Source of the DNA: Bradyrhizobium sp. Arg816
GTDB lineage: Bacteria; Pseudomonadota; Alphaproteobacteria; Rhizobiales; Xanthobacteraceae
Reading direction: 5' to 3'
NCBI RefSeq assembly: GCF_029989365.1
Contig: NZ_JAPRAQ010000011.1
Coordinates: 220,288 to 284,287, forward strand
Length of the DNA: 64,000 nt
Shown here: piece by piece, positions 62,456 through 64,000 of the stretch
Numbering within the stretch: the stretch's first letter is position 1
How the letters are laid out: each line of letters starts with the position of its first letter
The notes under the pieces: model-generated
Told to the model about the DNA's origin: nothing
The model's input: the letters and a program-made list of their open reading frames with translations, nothing else
Database searches by the model: none
Made by a program: the position numbers and the translations under genes

Positions 62456-63751
62456 GTGGCGCCCATCCAGTACATCGTCGAGGGCGGTCACCGGCTCTCG
62501 GGCTCGATCGAGCCGTCCGGCAACAAGAATTCGGCGCTGCCGATCATCGCGGCCGCCCTGCTCACCGAGCATCCGGTGACGCTGGAGAACGTGCCGCGGA
62601 TCCGCGACACCGAGACGCTGGTCGAGCTGATCCGCTCGGTCGGCGCGGCGGCGGAATGGACCGCCCGCAACACGCTGCACATCCACGCCAAGAGCATCCG
62701 CGCCGCGGACCTCGACCCCGAGCTCTGCGTCCGCATCCGCGCCTCGATCCTGCTCGCGGGCCCGCTGCTCGCCCGCTGCGGCGAAGTGATGCTGCCGCCG
62801 CCCGGCGGCGACGTCATCGGCCGCCGCCGCCTGGACACCCATGTGCTCGCGCTCGAACAACTGGGCGCCAAGGTCACCGCCACCGACCGGCTCGAATTCC
62901 GCGCGGCAAAGCTCGCCGGTGCTGACGTGTTCCTGGACGAGCCGAGCGTCACCGCAACCGAGAACGCGCTGGTCGCGGCGGTCGCTGCCGACGGCGTCAC
63001 CCATTTGCGCAACGCGGCCTCCGAGCCGCATGTGCAGGACCTCGCCAATTTCCTGGTCGCGCTCGGCGCGCGAATCGAGGGCATCGGCACCAACACCATG
63101 ATCGTGCATGGGCCGGCGACGCTGGGCGCCACGACCTACCGGATCCAGCCCGACCATATCGAGGTCGGCTCGCTGATCGGGCTTGCGGCCGTCACGCGCT
63201 CCCCGCTTCGCATCGTCCGCGCCGGCGTCGAGCATCTGCGTTCGATCCGCATGGGGTTCGAGCGGCTCGGCATCGTCTGCCGCATCGAGGGTGACGATCT
63301 CATCGTGCCCTCGAACCAGACGCTGAAGATCCAGGACGATTTCGGCGGCCACGTGCCGAAGCTGGAAGACCAGCCCTGGCCGGCCTTCCCGGCCGATCTG
63401 ATGTCGATCGCGATCGTCACCGCCACGCAATGCGACGGCGTGATCCTGATGTTCGAGAAGATGTTCGAATCGCGGATGTTCTTCGTCGACAAGCTGATCG
63501 CCATGGGCGCGCGCATTGTTCTCTGTGATCCTCACCGCGCCATCATCGCCGGCCCCAGCCGCCTGCGTGGCGCATCGATGATCTCGCCCGACATCCGCGC
63601 CGGCATGGCGATGCTGCTCGCCGCGGTCTGCGCCGAGGGCACCTCCACGATCAACAACGCCGACCAGATCGAGCGCGGCTACGAGCGCATCGACGAACGC
63701 CTGAACGCGCTCGGCGCGAAGATCAGGCGCGTGCCTGAAAGGAAGGGCTGA
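62456..63751 (+). CDS. murA: UDP-GlcNAc 1-carboxyvinyltransferase, Asp variant
   Basis: The 431-residue protein has the EPT fold of MurA: IEPSGNKNSALPIIAAALLT at the start, RIRASILLAGPLLARCGEVM, LPPPGGDVIGRRRLDTHVLA, and PDIRAGMAMLLAAVCAEGTS near the end. It adds enolpyruvate to UDP-GlcNAc, the first step to peptidoglycan. The loop residue after PGG is Asp (residue 119), where most MurA have the Cys (E. coli Cys115) that reacts with fosfomycin. Asp variants in other bacteria are active and resistant. This may be a second MurA. Start is GTG 62456. Confidence 0.93.
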   Translation: MAPIQYIVEGGHRLSGSIEPSGNKNSALPIIAAALLTEHPVTLENVPRIRDTETLVELIRSVGAAAEWTARNTLHIHAKSIRAADLDPELCVRIRASILLAGPLLARCGEVMLPPPGGDVIGRRRLDTHVLALEQLGAKVTATDRLEFRAAKLAGADVFLDEPSVTATENALVAAVAADGVTHLRNAASEPHVQDLANFLVALGARIEGIGTNTMIVHGPATLGATTYRIQPDHIEVGSLIGLAAVTRSPLRIVRAGVEHLRSIRMGFERLGIVCRIEGDDLIVPSNQTLKIQDDFGGHVPKLEDQPWPAFPADLMSIAIVTATQCDGVILMFEKMFESRMFFVDKLIAMGARIVLCDPHRAIIAGPSRLRGASMISPDIRAGMAMLLAAVCAEGTSTINNADQIERGYERIDERLNALGAKIRRVPERKG

Positions 63752-63757
63752 GGGCTC

Positions 63758-63902
63758 CTCTTCCCTTCTCCCCTTGTGGGAGAAGGTGGCGCGAAGCGCC
63801 GGATGAGGGGTATGTCTCCGCGAATCCAAATCAGATTTGAATTCGCGGAGAGAACCCCTCATCCGTCGCGCTGCGCGCGCCACCTTCTCCCACAAGGGGC
63901 CT
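63758..63902. repeat. Intergenic inverted repeat, TTCTCCCCTTGTGGGAGAAGG family
   Basis: CCCCTTGTGGGAGAAGGTGG and GCGCCGGATGAGGGG are mirrored by CCCCTCATCCGTCGCGC and CCACCTTCTCCCACAAGGGG. An inner stem, CTCCGCGAATnCAAAT with ATTTGAATTCGCGGAG, sits at the centre. It is a typical rhizobial repeat that can form a long hairpin. Confidence 0.78.
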
Positions 63903-63908
63903 GTTGCG

Positions 63909-64000
63909 TTATCGGCTCTTGAGGCTGAAGACGTCAGGAGAGAAGGCCTTGGTCCCGGTAATTTCCTGCCAAGATCTGTAGTTGTCGCCCTCGGCGGGCG
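63909..64000 (-). CDS. C-terminal part of a gene cut by the window edge
   Basis: The minus strand is open from the edge to TAA at 63909. It reads AEGDNYRSWQEITGTKAFSP, then DVFSLKSR. It is protein-like, but too short to name. The gene converges on the murA-type gene with the repeat at 63758 between them. Confidence 0.45.
   Translation of the reverse strand, partial: PAEGDNYRSWQEITGTKAFSPDVFSLKSR

Overview
The window reads as a stretch of the main chromosome of a high-GC alphaproteobacterium of the Bradyrhizobium type. The right two thirds carry rpsT, dnaA, dnaN, recF, gyrB and a murA-type gene in one orientation. Around them are families that are common in Bradyrhizobiaceae: DUF3551, TctC-type binding proteins, an IorAB-like molybdenum oxidoreductase, and palindromic intergenic repeats. 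All calls come from reading the sequence and its translations. No database was searched.

Positions 1 to about 21.75 kb look like the right-hand part of an integrated genomic island. Its right end is marked by a tyrosine integrase (20276-21547) next to the 3' half of a tRNA-Arg(CCG) gene (21701-21751), which fits an attachment site. The intact tRNA and the left end lie outside the window. The cargo is mainly surface-polysaccharide remodelling: a GT-C-like membrane glycosyltransferase, two acyltransferase-SGNH proteins, a lone SGNH hydrolase, a Wzy-like membrane protein, a Wzz-like chain-length protein and an AraC regulator. A compact minus-strand module (14356 down to 10241) holds an unknown 315-residue protein, small DNA-binding proteins, a RepA-type AAA ATPase and a TSCPD-like protein. 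It resembles a phage or plasmid replication/control block. Two paralogous copies of an overlapping gene pair (6359-7211 and 19429-20209) lie far apart in the island. An older integrase survives only as a C-terminal scrap near 2.8 kb.

From 22 to 46 kb the DNA is ordinary chromosomal accessory and housekeeping sequence: ferritin-like protein, TspO, DNA polymerase IV, 3-methyladenine glycosylase, metallophosphoesterase, an isoprenyl transferase with an adjacent regulator cassette, a secreted trypsin-like protease, an ArsR/SRPBCC pair, a HD-GYP protein, an IorAB-like oxidoreductase, hydrolases, a polysaccharide export lipoprotein and MsrA. From 46 to 64 kb lies the replication-initiation neighbourhood. 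The 1.2-kb rpsT-dnaA spacer contains a series of hairpins, repeated AGGAC motifs and a short ORF with a strong ribosome-binding site. Between recF and gyrB is a locally duplicated family of exported proteins, interrupted by a large arylsulfatase.

The observations most worth following are: (1) three related leader sequences placed before three polysaccharide genes in the island, two of them with a shared palindrome; (2) the duplicated out-of-frame gene overlap; (3) an identical operator-like palindrome at both ends of the regulator/isoprenyl transferase cluster; (4) the structured dnaA leader; (5) the recF-gyrB paralogue cluster; (6) a MurA with Asp in place of the catalytic Cys.
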